From assembly GCA_002781365.1 (NCBI GenBank), contig PETN01000017.1, positions 27,720 through 91,719 on the forward strand: a stretch of DNA of 64,000 nt. The letters are read 5' to 3'. A program made the position numbers and the translations under genes. The notes under the pieces were generated by a model, which ran no database searches, was not told where the DNA came from, and saw only the letters and a list, made by a program, of their open reading frames with translations. Position 1 is the first letter of the stretch, and every line of letters begins with the position of its first letter. This stretch comes from Sulfurimonas sp. CG01_land_8_20_14_3_00_36_23 (lineage in GTDB: Bacteria > Campylobacterota > Campylobacteria > Campylobacterales > Sulfurimonadaceae). Of this stretch, positions 46,798 through 56,748 are shown piece by piece.

Positions 46798-47589
46798 TTA
46801 CAACTCAAAACTTTTTTGCATACAACTTTTTATATCTTCTAATTTGAGTGTATGATTTACAAAAAGCTCATTTGCCAAAACTCCCTGACCTAAAAGCATA
46901 TCGGCACCATCTTTGAAAGTAATGTTTTTTGATTGTGCAAGTTTTAAAAAGGGCGTTACTTTTCCATAAATTGCATCGGCAACATAAGAAGTGTTCTCTA
47001 AAATGTTTTCAAGTAAAGGAAGTGGACAAGGATAAATGTCTTCTTTGAGCCCTGCACTTGTTGTGTTAACAACTAAGTCATATTCTCTCACTACAAAAGT
47101 ATCCCAAGTTTGGCATGTGGAAACTTTATCTTTAAAGTATTCCAAGCTTTTTTCGCTTCTGTTTAATAGGTGTACTTTTATATTCTTTTGTAGAAATTTT
47201 GAGGCTAATGCCTTTGCCGTGCCACCAGCTCCAATAATCAATACATTCTGAATATCACCAAACTCTTTGATAGCATACATAAAGCCATCAGCATCCGTGT
47301 TATATCCAATAAGACGACCATTCTCATTTATGATAGTATTGACAACTCCAACATTTTTTGCAAAGCCTCGAACTTCATCACAAGCTTTAAACGCTTCTTC
47401 TTTATGTGGAACAGTGATATTTGCTCCACTAAGAGAGAGGGATAAAAAAACTTCTCGTAGTTTACTTCCATCTAAAAGATGCACTCTTGTGTAACACGCT
47501 TTATAGTTTAGATTTTTAAAAACAGAGTTGTGCATTAATGGAGAACGTGAGTGGGCTACAGGGTCACCAAATATAGCAAAGAGTTGCAT
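46798..47589 (-). CDS. aroE: shikimate dehydrogenase
   Basis: 263 residues. Reduces 3-dehydroshikimate with NADPH. Substrate site DPVAHSRSPLMHN at the N-terminus, catalytic Lys in NITVPHKEEAF, NADP-binding GAGGTAKALA and the C-terminal GADMLLGQG. The start overlaps the trpE stop (TAATG). Last gene of the minus-strand operon. The dispersed word in it is read S-T-C-Q. Confidence 0.95.
   Translation of the reverse strand: MQLFAIFGDPVAHSRSPLMHNSVFKNLNYKACYTRVHLLDGSKLREVFLSLSLSGANITVPHKEEAFKACDEVRGFAKNVGVVNTIINENGRLIGYNTDADGFMYAIKEFGDIQNVLIIGAGGTAKALASKFLQKNIKVHLLNRSEKSLEYFKDKVSTCQTWDTFVVREYDLVVNTTSAGLKEDIYPCPLPLLENILENTSYVADAIYGKVTPFLKLAQSKNITFKDGADMLLGQGVLANELFVNHTLKLEDIKSCMQKSFEL
47110..47122 (-). 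repeat. dispersed word TTCCACATGCCAA, copy 20
   Basis: Core at 47112-47120 on the minus strand, full match; inside aroE, read as V-S-T-C-Q. Confidence 0.85.
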
Positions 47590-49010
47590 TAGTTATCCAA
47601 ATCTTCAAGAGAGTGGATTAAGGCTCCAAGTTTGTTTTCAACCTCTTTATACTCTAAATGGTTTTGGCTATCAGCAACTATTCCTGCGCCAGCTTGAAGA
47701 ACAACTTTATCTTTTTTGACCATAGCTGTTCTAATTGTAATAGCACTATCCATGTTCCCATCAAAACCGAAATAGCCTACGCTTCCACTGTAAAAACCTC
47801 TTTTGATGCCTTCATATTTCGCTATAAGCTCCATCGCTCTTATCTTCGGTGCTCCAGTCATAGTTCCTGCAGTAAAAGTTGCCATAAACAGATCAAACAT
47901 ATCTTTGTCATCATCAAGAGATGCCACAATATCCGTGACAATATGCATCACATGAGAAAATCGCTCTATATGCATCATGTTTTCAACTTTTACGGAACCC
48001 GTTTTTGCAACACGTCCAACATCATTGCGCCCTAAATCTATAAGCATAAGGTGCTCTGATAACTCTTTTGGGTCAGCTAGGAGTTCAAGTTCAAGCTCTT
48101 TATCTTTTTCTAGAGTATCACCACGCTTACGAGTCCCTGCAATGGGGCGAAGAAGTAGTTTTCCATCTGTGAGTCGAACCATGACTTCTGGAGAGCTACC
48201 TACAATGTTAAAATCCTCATACTCCATCAAAAACATATAAGGTGAAGGATTCTTTGTTCGTAATATTCTGTAAAAACTAAAAGGATCGACTTGAATATTT
48301 CTTGTAAAACGATTTGTCATAAGAATTTGAAAGACATCACCACTTCTTATCATCTCTTTAGAGTCCTCTATCATCTCAAAAAACTTCTCTTTAGTATGAG
48401 CGAAAGAGCCTTTATCTGTGCCTATATTTTTTTTCATATGCACGTATTCATAAACATTTTTTAAATTATTTTGGATTTCATCAAACTTTTCATGCATACT
48501 TTTGAGCGTACTTATAAGAGATATCTGGTGGTTTTTATGTGAATAGACTAAAATCATTTTAGGGAGTATCAAGTCTAGATCGGGGGTGTTGAGTTCATCT
48601 TTTAAGTTATCCATGCTTGAGCCAAGTTTTGGCTCAAAAACTTTTACCATGTCATATCCGATATAGCCTATAAAACCATCTACATACCCAACCTTTAACT
48701 CTTTAGTGGCTTTTTTATATATAGCTGTATCTATATTTTTATAATACTCTTTTAAAAATGTAAAAGGGTTTTCTTCTTTGATATGCTCTATGCCGTTTTC
48801 ATCTGCAAATAGAGTTTTATTATCTCTATATTGGAGTCTTTGCCTTGCTCCAATACAGACGATGCTATAGTTTCCTTCAGTTTGTCCTGCACTCTCAAAG
48901 AGATAGCTTATCTCATCTTTAAACATTGATTTAAGTTTTGCATAAACTGCAATAGGAGCTAATTGGTCAAGAATAAATTGTTGGGAATATATCAAAGTGA
49001 AAGCCTTCAT
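47589..49010 (-). CDS. trpE: anthranilate synthase component I
   Basis: About 473 residues from the ATG at 49010, preferred over one at 49025 because GGAG lies nine bases before it. Turns chorismate and ammonia into anthranilate. N-terminal YLFESAGQTEGNYSIV resembles the Trp-feedback element (LLES), which argues for TrpE over PabB; the catalytic half has GDVFQILMTNRF, SPEVMVRL, PIAGTRKRG, DLGRNDVGRV and AGTMTGAPKIRAMEL. The glutamine amidotransferase partner is not next to it. Confidence 0.9.
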   Translation of the reverse strand: MKAFTLIYSQQFILDQLAPIAVYAKLKSMFKDEISYLFESAGQTEGNYSIVCIGARQRLQYRDNKTLFADENGIEHIKEENPFTFLKEYYKNIDTAIYKKATKELKVGYVDGFIGYIGYDMVKVFEPKLGSSMDNLKDELNTPDLDLILPKMILVYSHKNHQISLISTLKSMHEKFDEIQNNLKNVYEYVHMKKNIGTDKGSFAHTKEKFFEMIEDSKEMIRSGDVFQILMTNRFTRNIQVDPFSFYRILRTKNPSPYMFLMEYEDFNIVGSSPEVMVRLTDGKLLLRPIAGTRKRGDTLEKDKELELELLADPKELSEHLMLIDLGRNDVGRVAKTGSVKVENMMHIERFSHVMHIVTDIVASLDDDKDMFDLFMATFTAGTMTGAPKIRAMELIAKYEGIKRGFYSGSVGYFGFDGNMDSAITIRTAMVKKDKVVLQAGAGIVADSQNHLEYKEVENKLGALIHSLEDLDN

Positions 49011-49052
49011 GAAGATTTGCTCCATAAAGGAGCGAAAATAGATTTATTTATA

Positions 49053-49706
49053 TTAGATTTTTACTAAAAAAGCACCGGCTTCGACCGAACTTCTTATAAC
49101 TCTTAAAGCTGATCTTGCATCATTTTCATTTGTAAACGGACCAACTAAAACTTTGTTAAGTGTAGTTGAGTTTTTCGTTACTTTGTGATATTTATATGAA
49201 AAACCTTTGTCAGTAATTGATTTTAAGAACTTTTTATTTGGTTCATATTTAGAAAAAGAGCCAACTTGGATATAGTATGCTTTTGAAGCTGTAGTTTTCG
49301 TGTTAGGCTCATTTCGTTTTGGAGCAATCACTTTTTTTGGAGCCTCTTTTCTTGCTTCTCTTACTTGTTCTGGCGCATCAACAACTTCTTCTGCTTGACT
49401 CTCTTCTTTAAGCTTTTGAGCAATCTTATCTAGATTATTACTCTCTTGATTTGCTTCTTGAACTATTTTTACCTCTTCAAAAAGTGGTTCTTCTTGTGCC
49501 TGCGTAGTGACCATAGCCTTAGGTTCTGGTGGCAAAATTGCTTGTGGTAAGTTATCTGTTCCAGTTGAAGTTAATGTATTCATCAGCATTACGACAACAA
49601 TTAAAATAACTCCAAGAGTTGCAACGGCTAAAACTATTTTTTTGTTACTATTTGCTCCAGCACCTCTATTTAAGATGATGTCATTTAATTCATTTTTTTC
49701 TTGCAT
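49053..49706 (-). CDS. SPOR domain protein
   Basis: 217 residues. Short cytoplasmic N-terminus, one membrane helix (IVLAVATLGVILIVVVMLM), a Glu/Lys/Pro-rich linker and a C-terminal SPOR domain (KAYYIQVGSFSKYEPNKKFL to VGPFTNENDARSALRVIR). SPOR domains bind denuded glycan strands and bring proteins to the division site. A homologue occupies the same slot in Campylobacter jejuni, before aroE. Confidence 0.88.
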   Translation of the reverse strand: MQEKNELNDIILNRGAGANSNKKIVLAVATLGVILIVVVMLMNTLTSTGTDNLPQAILPPEPKAMVTTQAQEEPLFEEVKIVQEANQESNNLDKIAQKLKEESQAEEVVDAPEQVREARKEAPKKVIAPKRNEPNTKTTASKAYYIQVGSFSKYEPNKKFLKSITDKGFSYKYHKVTKNSTTLNKVLVGPFTNENDARSALRVIRSSVEAGAFLVKI

Positions 49707-49747
49707 AAAATTTTCCCTCTTTTAATTATATAGGCTAATGATACCCA

Positions 49748-49783
49748 ATTTTTGTTCATACTAAGATATGTGTGAACAAAAAT
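49748..49783 (-). terminator. long hairpin after the DUF1882 gene
   Basis: Fourteen-base arms (49748-49761 and 49770-49783, one G-U pair) beginning three bases after the DUF1882 stop codon. The outer part is A/T-rich like a terminator. It splits the long operon into an upstream (cvpA to DUF1882) and a downstream part (SPOR to aroE), as terminator or attenuator. Confidence 0.6.
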
Positions 49784-49786
49784 AGT

Positions 49787-50329
49787 TTACATATGTTTAG
49801 ACCAAGAAGCGCCACGCTCCTTGGCATAAACCTCATAGGGTAGAGTGAGTATATTGTACTCATTTGGCATCTCATCATTTGGAAACATTCTCCACTGCTT
49901 AGGTTGCTTTGCCGCTAATTTCATACTTATCATTTTACCAAGTTGGATTGCTTCTTGCAGAGTAGTGTGTCCTTTGTGAATATAAACATGAAGATGACCC
50001 TCTGTTTTAGTTTGATATGCTGTGAAGTTTATATATCCCTCTTCACGTAGTAATAGTTGTGCTTTATGATAGAACCGCTCAGGGTCTCTGCCGTTATAGT
50101 CAATAACAATATTTTCTACTTTTCCCTGCGCATTTATTATAGAGTGAGCTAAGGTAATATCACCTTTTATATGCTGATTAATTAAAGACTGCGTTAATGG
50201 AGCATCTACTTTTTCAAACTTATTATAAAAAGTACGGCCCTTAAAAAGAATTTTGTCTACTACTGTGTCACTTTTCTTCCAGTAGTGGTTAGTTACCATT
50301 TTAATAAGTTTTAGATCCATCGCAGTCAT
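49787..50329 (-). CDS. DUF1882 family protein
   Basis: 180 residues, soluble, no signal peptide. A conserved family of Campylobacterota that always seems to follow glyA (the equivalent in C. jejuni is next to glyA too). Notable stretches are [22 protein letters not shown] and [23 protein letters not shown]. Function unknown. Starts nine bases after glyA and ends in a 14-bp-arm hairpin. Confidence 0.8.
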   Translation of the reverse strand: MTAMDLKLIKMVTNHYWKKSDTVVDKILFKGRTFYNKFEKVDAPLTQSLINQHIKGDITLAHSIINAQGKVENIVIDYNGRDPERFYHKAQLLLREEGYINFTAYQTKTEGHLHVYIHKGHTTLQEAIQLGKMISMKLAAKQPKQWRMFPNDEMPNEYNILTLPYEVYAKERGASWSKHM

Positions 50330-50338
50330 TTAAGTTCC

Positions 50339-51586
50339 TTAATATGTTGGTTGATTATAGATTACAAAACTTTGTGCTAAAGCTTTTAACTCTTCTTTAA
50401 TAGATGCTTGTAATGCTGTATTATTAATATCATCAAGAACATCAGCCATTTTATTTGCAATAAATTCAAACTCTTTTTCTTTCATTCCTCTTGATGTAAG
50501 AGCAGGGGAGCCAACACGGATACCTGAAGTAATAAATGGACTTCTTGTCTCTCCTGGAACTGTATTTTTATTGATAGTTATACCAGCATTCCCAAGTGCA
50601 GCATCTGCATCTTTCCCAGAAAAATCGCGACCAACAAAAGATACAAGTACTAAGTGGTTATCTGTACCACCTGAGACGACTTCATATCCTCTTTTGATTA
50701 AAACATCTGCTAAGATTGAAGCATTTATTTTTACTTGTTTTGCATACTCTTTCCACTCTTGCGATAAGTTGTATTTAAAACCTACTGCTTTTGCAGCAAT
50801 CACATGTACAAGTGGTCCACCTTGCAGACCTGGGAAAATTGCTGAATTTATTTTCTTTGCAATCTCCTCATCATTTGTCATAATCATACCACCACGAGGA
50901 CCAGCAAGAGTTTTATGTGTTGTAGTAGTTACAACATGAGCATGTGGAAATGGGCTAGGGTGTTCACCCGCTGCAACTAAACCTGCGATATGTGCAATAT
51001 CAGCAAAAAGGATTGCGCCAACTTCATCAGCTATCTCACGGAATTTTTTAAAATCAATTTCTCTTGCATACGCAGAAGCTCCACACACGATGATTTTTGG
51101 TTGCGTAATTTTAGCTATATCTAAAACTCTATCGTAATTAATTCTACCATCAAGCTCAACACCATAAGTAAAGGAGTGGTAGTTTTTACCTGAAAAACTT
51201 GGTTTACTTCCATGTGTTAAGTGCCCGCCATGGCTTAAATCCATACCTAAAATTTTATCACCAGCTTGAATAAGAGCTGCATAAACAGCACCATTTGCTT
51301 GGCTTCCTGAGTGTGGTTGAACATTTGCATAGTTACATCCAAAAAGCTCACATGCTCTGTCAATTGCTAATTGTTCAACACCGTCAGCATATTCACAACC
51401 ACCATAATAACGTTTACCAGGGTAACCCTCAGCATATTTATTTGTAAAAACTGAACCCATAGCTTCCATTACTGCTGGAAGTGTGAAGTTTTCAGATGCA
51501 ATCATCTCTAAGTGGTCCGTTTGACGCTCTAGCTCTTTTTCACATAACTCATATATTTCACTATCATACTCTTTTAAAAAACTCAT
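50339..51586 (-). CDS. glyA: serine hydroxymethyltransferase
   Basis: 415 residues, normal length. PLP enzyme interconverting serine and glycine with tetrahydrofolate. [13 protein letters not shown] and [16 protein letters not shown] near the N-terminus; the PLP Lys lies in [16 protein letters not shown] near residue 227. Follows lysS directly. A near-copy of the dispersed word (50939-50947, one mismatch) coincides with the conserved PHAHVV. Confidence 0.97.
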   Translation of the reverse strand: MSFLKEYDSEIYELCEKELERQTDHLEMIASENFTLPAVMEAMGSVFTNKYAEGYPGKRYYGGCEYADGVEQLAIDRACELFGCNYANVQPHSGSQANGAVYAALIQAGDKILGMDLSHGGHLTHGSKPSFSGKNYHSFTYGVELDGRINYDRVLDIAKITQPKIIVCGASAYAREIDFKKFREIADEVGAILFADIAHIAGLVAAGEHPSPFPHAHVVTTTTHKTLAGPRGGMIMTNDEEIAKKINSAIFPGLQGGPLVHVIAAKAVGFKYNLSQEWKEYAKQVKINASILADVLIKRGYEVVSGGTDNHLVLVSFVGRDFSGKDADAALGNAGITINKNTVPGETRSPFITSGIRVGSPALTSRGMKEKEFEFIANKMADVLDDINNTALQASIKEELKALAQSFVIYNQPTY

Positions 51587-53107
51587 TTATAACTCCTCAT
51601 TTTGTGTTGTTTGTTCATCATTGTGTATTGGTTTCATAGCTGGAAACAGAAGTACATCTCTTATAGAGTGTTCGTTTGTTAACAACATAACAAGTCTATC
51701 TATTCCTATCCCTTGCCCAGCTGTAGGTGCCATTCCATAACTAAGCGCATCAATAAAATCTTCATCCATTTCATGCGCTTCATCATCTCCTGCATCCTTA
51801 GCATCCACTTGACCTTTAAATCTGTTGTATTGGTCCACAGGGTCGTTTAACTCACTAAAGGCATTGGCTATCTCACGCCCAGCAATAAAGAGTTCAAATC
51901 TCTCCGTAATATCAGGATTTTCATCACTTCTTCTTGCAAGTGGAGAGATTTCAACAGGATACTCTGTAATAAAAGTAGGGTCAATAAGTTTCCCCTCAAC
52001 AAATTCATCAAAAAGCTCACCTTGAAGTTGTCCAAGGTTTAAGTCTGGTTTGACTGTAATATTTTTGCTATTAAGAAACTTCACAATCTCCTCTTTAGAG
52101 TTTGTAATCTCGGCAGGAACTCCACCGATAGTTGTTAATGACTCTATGAGTGGAATCTCTGTAAAATTTCCAAAGTTAACTTCTAAATCTCCATAAGGAA
52201 GTAGTGTTGGCAAGTTGAGATGATCAAAAAGATATTTAAAATACTCTTTTGTGATTACAATGAGATCTTTGTATGTTTTATAAGCCCAGTAAAATTCAAT
52301 AGATGTAAACTCTGGGTTATGTGTTGCATCCATACCTTCATTTCTAAAATTACGATTGATTTCAAATACAGCTTCAAAGCCACCAACGATTAATCTTTTG
52401 AGGTAAAGCTCAGGTGCGATTCTTAAAAATCTATCAATGCCAAGTGCATTGTGATGCGTAATAAAAGGTCGTGCATTTGCACCACCAGCAATTGGGTGCA
52501 TCATTGGAGTTTCAACTTCTAAGAAACCTTTCTCCTCAAAAAAACGTCTTGTAAGTGAGATAACCTTAGAACGTGTTTGAAATGTTCTACGAATATCAGA
52601 GTTCATAATCAAATCTAAATATCTTTTTCTATAACGAATCTCTTTATCTGTAACACCATGAAACTTTTCAGGCAGAGGTGAAATCGCTTTTGTTAAGAGT
52701 TTGACTTCACTTGCATGGAGTGAAAGTTCACCTTGCCCAGTTACAAATGGATAGCCACTAATTTCTACTATGTCTCCAACTTCTACAAGTTTTTTAAATA
52801 CATCATTATAAAAACCTTCAGGTAAGTTGTCTCTAGCGACATATACTTGAAGCATTCCACTTTCATCTTCTATTTTGATAAAACTTGCTTTACCCATAAT
52901 TCTAAAGAGTTTGATACGACCAGAAACAATATAGTGGCGATGCTCATCTCTTTTCTCTTCTTTGCTTTCAATATCCGAGTTTACGTTTAAGTATTTGATA
53001 ATTGTTGTATTTCTCTTAGAATCATTAGAATAAGGGTTAATGCCCTCTTTTTTTAATAATTCTGCTTTTTCGATTCTTTGTTGAACGAATTTATTTTCAA
53101 AAGCCAA
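51587..53107 (-). CDS. lysS: lysyl-tRNA synthetase, class II
   Basis: 506 residues. N-terminal OB-fold anticodon domain ([18 protein letters not shown]), then the class II core with motif 1 around [17 protein letters not shown], motif 2 [17 protein letters not shown] and motif 3 [12 protein letters not shown]. Part of fur-lysS-glyA on the minus strand. Confidence 0.97.
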   Translation of the reverse strand: MAFENKFVQQRIEKAELLKKEGINPYSNDSKRNTTIIKYLNVNSDIESKEEKRDEHRHYIVSGRIKLFRIMGKASFIKIEDESGMLQVYVARDNLPEGFYNDVFKKLVEVGDIVEISGYPFVTGQGELSLHASEVKLLTKAISPLPEKFHGVTDKEIRYRKRYLDLIMNSDIRRTFQTRSKVISLTRRFFEEKGFLEVETPMMHPIAGGANARPFITHHNALGIDRFLRIAPELYLKRLIVGGFEAVFEINRNFRNEGMDATHNPEFTSIEFYWAYKTYKDLIVITKEYFKYLFDHLNLPTLLPYGDLEVNFGNFTEIPLIESLTTIGGVPAEITNSKEEIVKFLNSKNITVKPDLNLGQLQGELFDEFVEGKLIDPTFITEYPVEISPLARRSDENPDITERFELFIAGREIANAFSELNDPVDQYNRFKGQVDAKDAGDDEAHEMDEDFIDALSYGMAPTAGQGIGIDRLVMLLTNEHSIRDVLLFPAMKPIHNDEQTTQNEEL

Positions 53108-53119
53108 TAGTTTTTCCTT

Positions 53120-53596
53120 TTATTTGTTTTGACAAGTTTTGCAGATACCATAAATTTGCATAGAGTGATCTAGCATCTTAAAGCCCAAATCATTCGCAAT
53201 ATGGTGTTGTCTCTCTTCTATCTGCATATCTACAAACTCTGTTATATTTCCACATGCCGTACATATTATATGATCATGATGCTCTTTTGCTTCAAGTTCA
53301 TACTTCTTTCCTTGTGCCCCAAAGGATAAAGATGCCACCATTTTTGACTCTTCTAAAAGAGACAACGTTCGGTAAACTGTTGCAATCCCAATATTTAAGT
53401 CAGGAAATTTGTCTTGTATGAGATGATGAAGTGACTCCGGTGCAAGATGTTCGTCTGAATTATAAAGTGTCTCTAAAATAAGTTCCGTTTGAAGTGTGAA
53501 TTTTAAATTATTTTTTCTTATTAAAGTTTTGAAATCATTTAAAAGTTGCTTGTATGCAACTGTTTTGTCATTAAAATCTACTGTGAACTCTGACAT
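53120..53596 (-). CDS. fur: ferric uptake regulator Fur
   Basis: About 158 residues from the ATG at 53596; an upstream in-frame ATG at 53644 lies inside cvpA and would add a basic stretch atypical of Fur. Winged helix with LTxQ-like FTLQTELILETLY and GIATVYRTLSLLE; metal sites in LEAKEHHDHIICTACGNITEF and a C-terminal ICKTC pair, as in Campylobacter Fur. Represses iron uptake genes with Fe2+. The dispersed word in it is read A-C-G-N. Confidence 0.93.
   Translation of the reverse strand: MSEFTVDFNDKTVAYKQLLNDFKTLIRKNNLKFTLQTELILETLYNSDEHLAPESLHHLIQDKFPDLNIGIATVYRTLSLLEESKMVASLSFGAQGKKYELEAKEHHDHIICTACGNITEFVDMQIEERQHHIANDLGFKMLDHSMQIYGICKTCQNK
53248..53260 (+). repeat. dispersed word CCACATGCC, copy 21
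   Basis: Core at 53250-53258, flanks TTT...GTA as in copies 1 and 2; inside fur (opposite strand), read as A-C-G-N. Confidence 0.85.
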
Positions 53597-53597
53597 T

Positions 53598-54230
53598 CTA
53601 CTTATTTTCCTCAAACTGCTTTTTAATCTTCTCTTTGACCTCATTCTCTATTTGAAGTGATGATTGCTCAACTACTTCATCTACTGTTTTTGCGATGGCT
53701 TGTGAACCCTCATCTATTGTTGCATTTATATCTTTTGATATGGTTACTGGATCTAATTTCATTATAAAAGCACCAGTCTCTACTAAGATAGGAAATAAAA
53801 TACTACTGCTCATATAGGTATCAATACTTGATTTAACTGTTTTTATATTATATGCGGCATGTGCAATGACTGCTGCAATAAGAAAAAATTTACTTACACC
53901 AAAAACAAAGCCCAAAATTTTATCTAAAGGACCAAGACCACTTAAAGAGCTCAATTTTTTAAAAGTAAAACCAAGAACAAGCATTAAAAGCCAGAAGCTA
54001 GCAAGTGTAAATAAAAAACCTGTAAAAGAGATTGCCGTACCGTTCTCAAATTTAAAAATTAAATTACTTAAATATTGCCCGACATCATCTCCTACGCGCG
54101 AAGCTATAAAAATACCACCAATAATGCCTACTAAACCAAATACCTCTTTGAAAAATCCATTTATGATTCCCTTGAGTCCTAAAAGAAGTATGATAATTAA
54201 AGCTACAATGTCAAAATAGTTAAACTCCAT
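53598..54230 (-). CDS. CvpA family membrane protein
   Basis: About 210 residues from the ATG at 54230 (one at 54242 is also in frame). Four membrane helices, the first starting MEFNYFDIVALIIILLLG, with the family pattern GFFKEVFGLVGIIGGIFIAS and LDKILGFVFGVSKFFLI; then a polar, coiled-coil-like tail of about 65 residues. CvpA proteins are needed for colicin V production and for envelope integrity in enterobacteria. First gene of the minus-strand operon; fur starts one base after its stop. Confidence 0.88.
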   Translation of the reverse strand: MEFNYFDIVALIIILLLGLKGIINGFFKEVFGLVGIIGGIFIASRVGDDVGQYLSNLIFKFENGTAISFTGFLFTLASFWLLMLVLGFTFKKLSSLSGLGPLDKILGFVFGVSKFFLIAAVIAHAAYNIKTVKSSIDTYMSSSILFPILVETGAFIMKLDPVTISKDINATIDEGSQAIAKTVDEVVEQSSLQIENEVKEKIKKQFEENK

Positions 54231-54232
54231 TT

Positions 54233-55153
54233 TTACTCCCAACTCATTTGATTTTTTCCATTGTGCTTAGATCTGTAAAGTGCTTTGTCGGCTCTGGAAA
54301 TAATCGTGTCTGGTGTATCATCCGAGCGATATTGTGTGGCACCGACACTTGCTGTTACTCTTAAGCTTTCACCTTTGTATATCAGCTCATTAGAACTGAT
54401 AATATGTAAAAGTCTATTCATAATTGACCTTGAATTTTTTTGATCTATTCTGTTTAGAATAATAATAAACTCTTCTCCACCATATCTGAAAATTTTGTCA
54501 CCTTCACGAAGTGTTTTTCGCAATACGTTAGAGATAAAAATAAGAACTTTGTCGCCAGCGACATGCCCAAATTTGTCATTTATAAGCTTGAAATCATCTA
54601 AGTCTATAATAACTAATTGCAATTCATAGGGAATGTTTTGATTGGAACAAATTTCATCTAAATAGGTAGTTAGGGCTCGCCTGTTGAAAACTTGAGTAAG
54701 TGCGTCCATATTTGAAGTGCTCTCTAGCTCCTCGACTTGTTTCGTTAATGTAGCAATAATAGAGTTTGCTTTTGCAACTTCATCTGCAACAAGATTATGA
54801 ATGAGAGCAAATTTTTTACTAATAGTGGCGATGTCGATTTCTGAATTATTACAGGCATCGATGGTCGTTTCCATAGTTTCAGCTTGCATTTGAGAGAGCT
54901 CTGCAAATCTATCATTTGTAGTTTGATAGGATGATAAACTCTCATCGGCTATCTCTTTATAAATATTTATAAAAGAGCTTTGTGCTTTATTTAAAGAGGT
55001 TTTGTCATTTTCATTAATAGTTAGTATTATATTTTCAACATCTTGTAAGTAATTTATAATTTGTTCTTTGGTGGTTTCATCATGTGTTTCAATTTGTTCA
55101 AGTAAGTTTTCATACATTCTAGTGATGAATGACTTGATGTCTTCTTTTTGCAT
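54233..55153 (-). CDS. diguanylate cyclase (GGDEF)
   Basis: 306 residues, soluble. The first 150 residues are helical with coiled-coil character (sensor type not recognised). The GGDEF domain has the intact active site YGGEEF, and the inhibitory I-site RxxD (REGD) lies exactly five residues before it. It should make cyclic di-GMP with product inhibition. It precedes cvpA by two bases on the same strand, so it may drive part of that operon's transcription. Confidence 0.92.
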   Translation of the reverse strand: MQKEDIKSFITRMYENLLEQIETHDETTKEQIINYLQDVENIILTINENDKTSLNKAQSSFINIYKEIADESLSSYQTTNDRFAELSQMQAETMETTIDACNNSEIDIATISKKFALIHNLVADEVAKANSIIATLTKQVEELESTSNMDALTQVFNRRALTTYLDEICSNQNIPYELQLVIIDLDDFKLINDKFGHVAGDKVLIFISNVLRKTLREGDKIFRYGGEEFIIILNRIDQKNSRSIMNRLLHIISSNELIYKGESLRVTASVGATQYRSDDTPDTIISRADKALYRSKHNGKNQMSWE

Positions 55154-55343
55154 AAATTGTTCCCCTGTGAAATAATTCGTAATTATACATTTTAAAGCAT
55201 AAATAAAGCTTTTATTCTCTGTATCAATATCTTGTTATGTGATAAAATTATGAAATTTTCCACTCTATTAAATAGTGCTAATCAGAGCTTTTTTATTTTT
55301 TTTAAGATAGAATCCCCAAAATATATAAACTGAGGGTTTAATT

Positions 55344-56702
55344 ATGAGTATCTGGACTCCATCAAGCTGGCGTGAAAAACCAATATTACAGCAACCAACA
55401 TATCCAAATCAGGATGAATTAAATAAAGTTCTAGCTGAGTTGAAAAATTATCCGCCATTAGTTTTTGCAGGAGAAGCACGTTCTCTAAAAAGTCAATTAG
55501 CAAGTGTATCAAGAGGCGAAGCCTTTTTGCTTCAGGGTGGAGACTGTGCTGAGAGTTTTAGTGAGTTTCACGCTACTAATATCCGTGATACTTTCAAAGC
55601 TTTACTTCAAATGGCGGTCGTTATGACCTATGCAGGTGGACTACCCGTTGTTAAAGTTGGTCGTTTAGGTGGTCAGTTTGCAAAGCCTCGTTCAAGTGAT
55701 ACTGAAACCTTTGATGGGATTACTCTTGATTCCTATCGCGGTGATATTATCAATGGTGTTGATTTCACAGCAGAGTCTCGTATGCCAGATCCACAAAGAA
55801 TGATAAAAGCGTATAACCAATCAGCTGCGACATTGAACTTACTTCGTGCCTTTGCAACAGGTGGGTTTGCAGATTTACATCAGATCCATAAATGGACTTT
55901 AGATTTTGCACACAAGGGTGAAATAAGTCAAAAATTTGAGGATTTAGCAGAAGATATTGCTCAATCATTGAAATTTATGGAAGCATGTGGAATTAACTCT
56001 AAAACCTATAGAACATTAAGAGAGACAGACTTCTTCACATCACATGAAGCACTTTTGCTTCCTTATGAAGAGGCATTTACAAGAGAAGATTCTCTTACTG
56101 GTGACTGGTATGATACTTCTGCTCACATGCTATGGATAGGGGATAGAACACGCCAACTTGATGGTGCGCATGTTGAGTATATGCGTGGTATCAACAACCC
56201 AATCGGAATTAAAGCCGGTCCATCTATGGAACCTGAAGATTTGATAAGACTTGTAGAGAGATTAAATCCTAAAAACGAAGCAGGGCGTCTTAATATCATT
56301 GTAAGAATGGGTGCAGATCAAGTTGGTGATGAGAAAAATGGTATGCCTAGACTTATTCGTGCTATCGAAAAAGAGGGTATGAATGTTGTTTGGTCTTGTG
56401 ACCCAATGCATGGAAATACAATTAAATCTTCTAACAACTTTAAAACGCGTCCAGTTGATTCTATTTTAACTGAGATGAAACAGTTTTTTCAAGTGCATAA
56501 AGCGGAGGGAACTTTTGCTGGTGGTGTTCATTTAGAGATGACTGGTAAAAATGTTACAGAGTGTATCGGGGGTTCTTTTGTTGTAACAGAAGAGGATTTA
56601 AGCTCTCGTTACCATACACATTGTGACCCTCGTTTAAATGCTGACCAAGCTTTAGAATTAGCATTTTTAATTGCTGATAGTTTAAAAGAAGCACACAAGT
56701 AA
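55344..56702 (+). CDS. 3-deoxy-7-phosphoheptulonate synthase, class II (plant type)
   Basis: 452 residues. First step of the shikimate pathway, from phosphoenolpyruvate and erythrose-4-phosphate. Class II features: [10 protein letters not shown] start, [15 protein letters not shown] with the metal-binding Cys, [32 protein letters not shown], and [12 protein letters not shown]. Type II enzymes are standard for Campylobacterota. Ribosome site GAGGGT before the ATG; the transcript ends in a hairpin built from two copies of the dispersed word. Confidence 0.96.
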   Translation: MSIWTPSSWREKPILQQPTYPNQDELNKVLAELKNYPPLVFAGEARSLKSQLASVSRGEAFLLQGGDCAESFSEFHATNIRDTFKALLQMAVVMTYAGGLPVVKVGRLGGQFAKPRSSDTETFDGITLDSYRGDIINGVDFTAESRMPDPQRMIKAYNQSAATLNLLRAFATGGFADLHQIHKWTLDFAHKGEISQKFEDLAEDIAQSLKFMEACGINSKTYRTLRETDFFTSHEALLLPYEEAFTREDSLTGDWYDTSAHMLWIGDRTRQLDGAHVEYMRGINNPIGIKAGPSMEPEDLIRLVERLNPKNEAGRLNIIVRMGADQVGDEKNGMPRLIRAIEKEGMNVVWSCDPMHGNTIKSSNNFKTRPVDSILTEMKQFFQVHKAEGTFAGGVHLEMTGKNVTECIGGSFVVTEEDLSSRYHTHCDPRLNADQALELAFLIADSLKEAHK

Positions 56703-56713
56703 AACTTTTTATT

Positions 56714-56746
56714 TCCACATGCCAAAGATTAAGATTGGCATGTGGA
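56714..56746. terminator. bidirectional hairpin made of two head-to-head copies (22 and 23) of the dispersed word
   Basis: Twelve-base arms TCCACATGCCAA and TTGGCATGTGGA (56714-56725 and 56735-56746) around a nine-base loop, followed by TTTT on the plus strand and preceded by TTT for the opposite direction. It lies between the convergent DAHP synthase and ABC-F genes, 11 bases after the first stop and two bases after the second. A convincing shared terminator. Confidence 0.8.
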
Positions 56747-56748
56747 TT

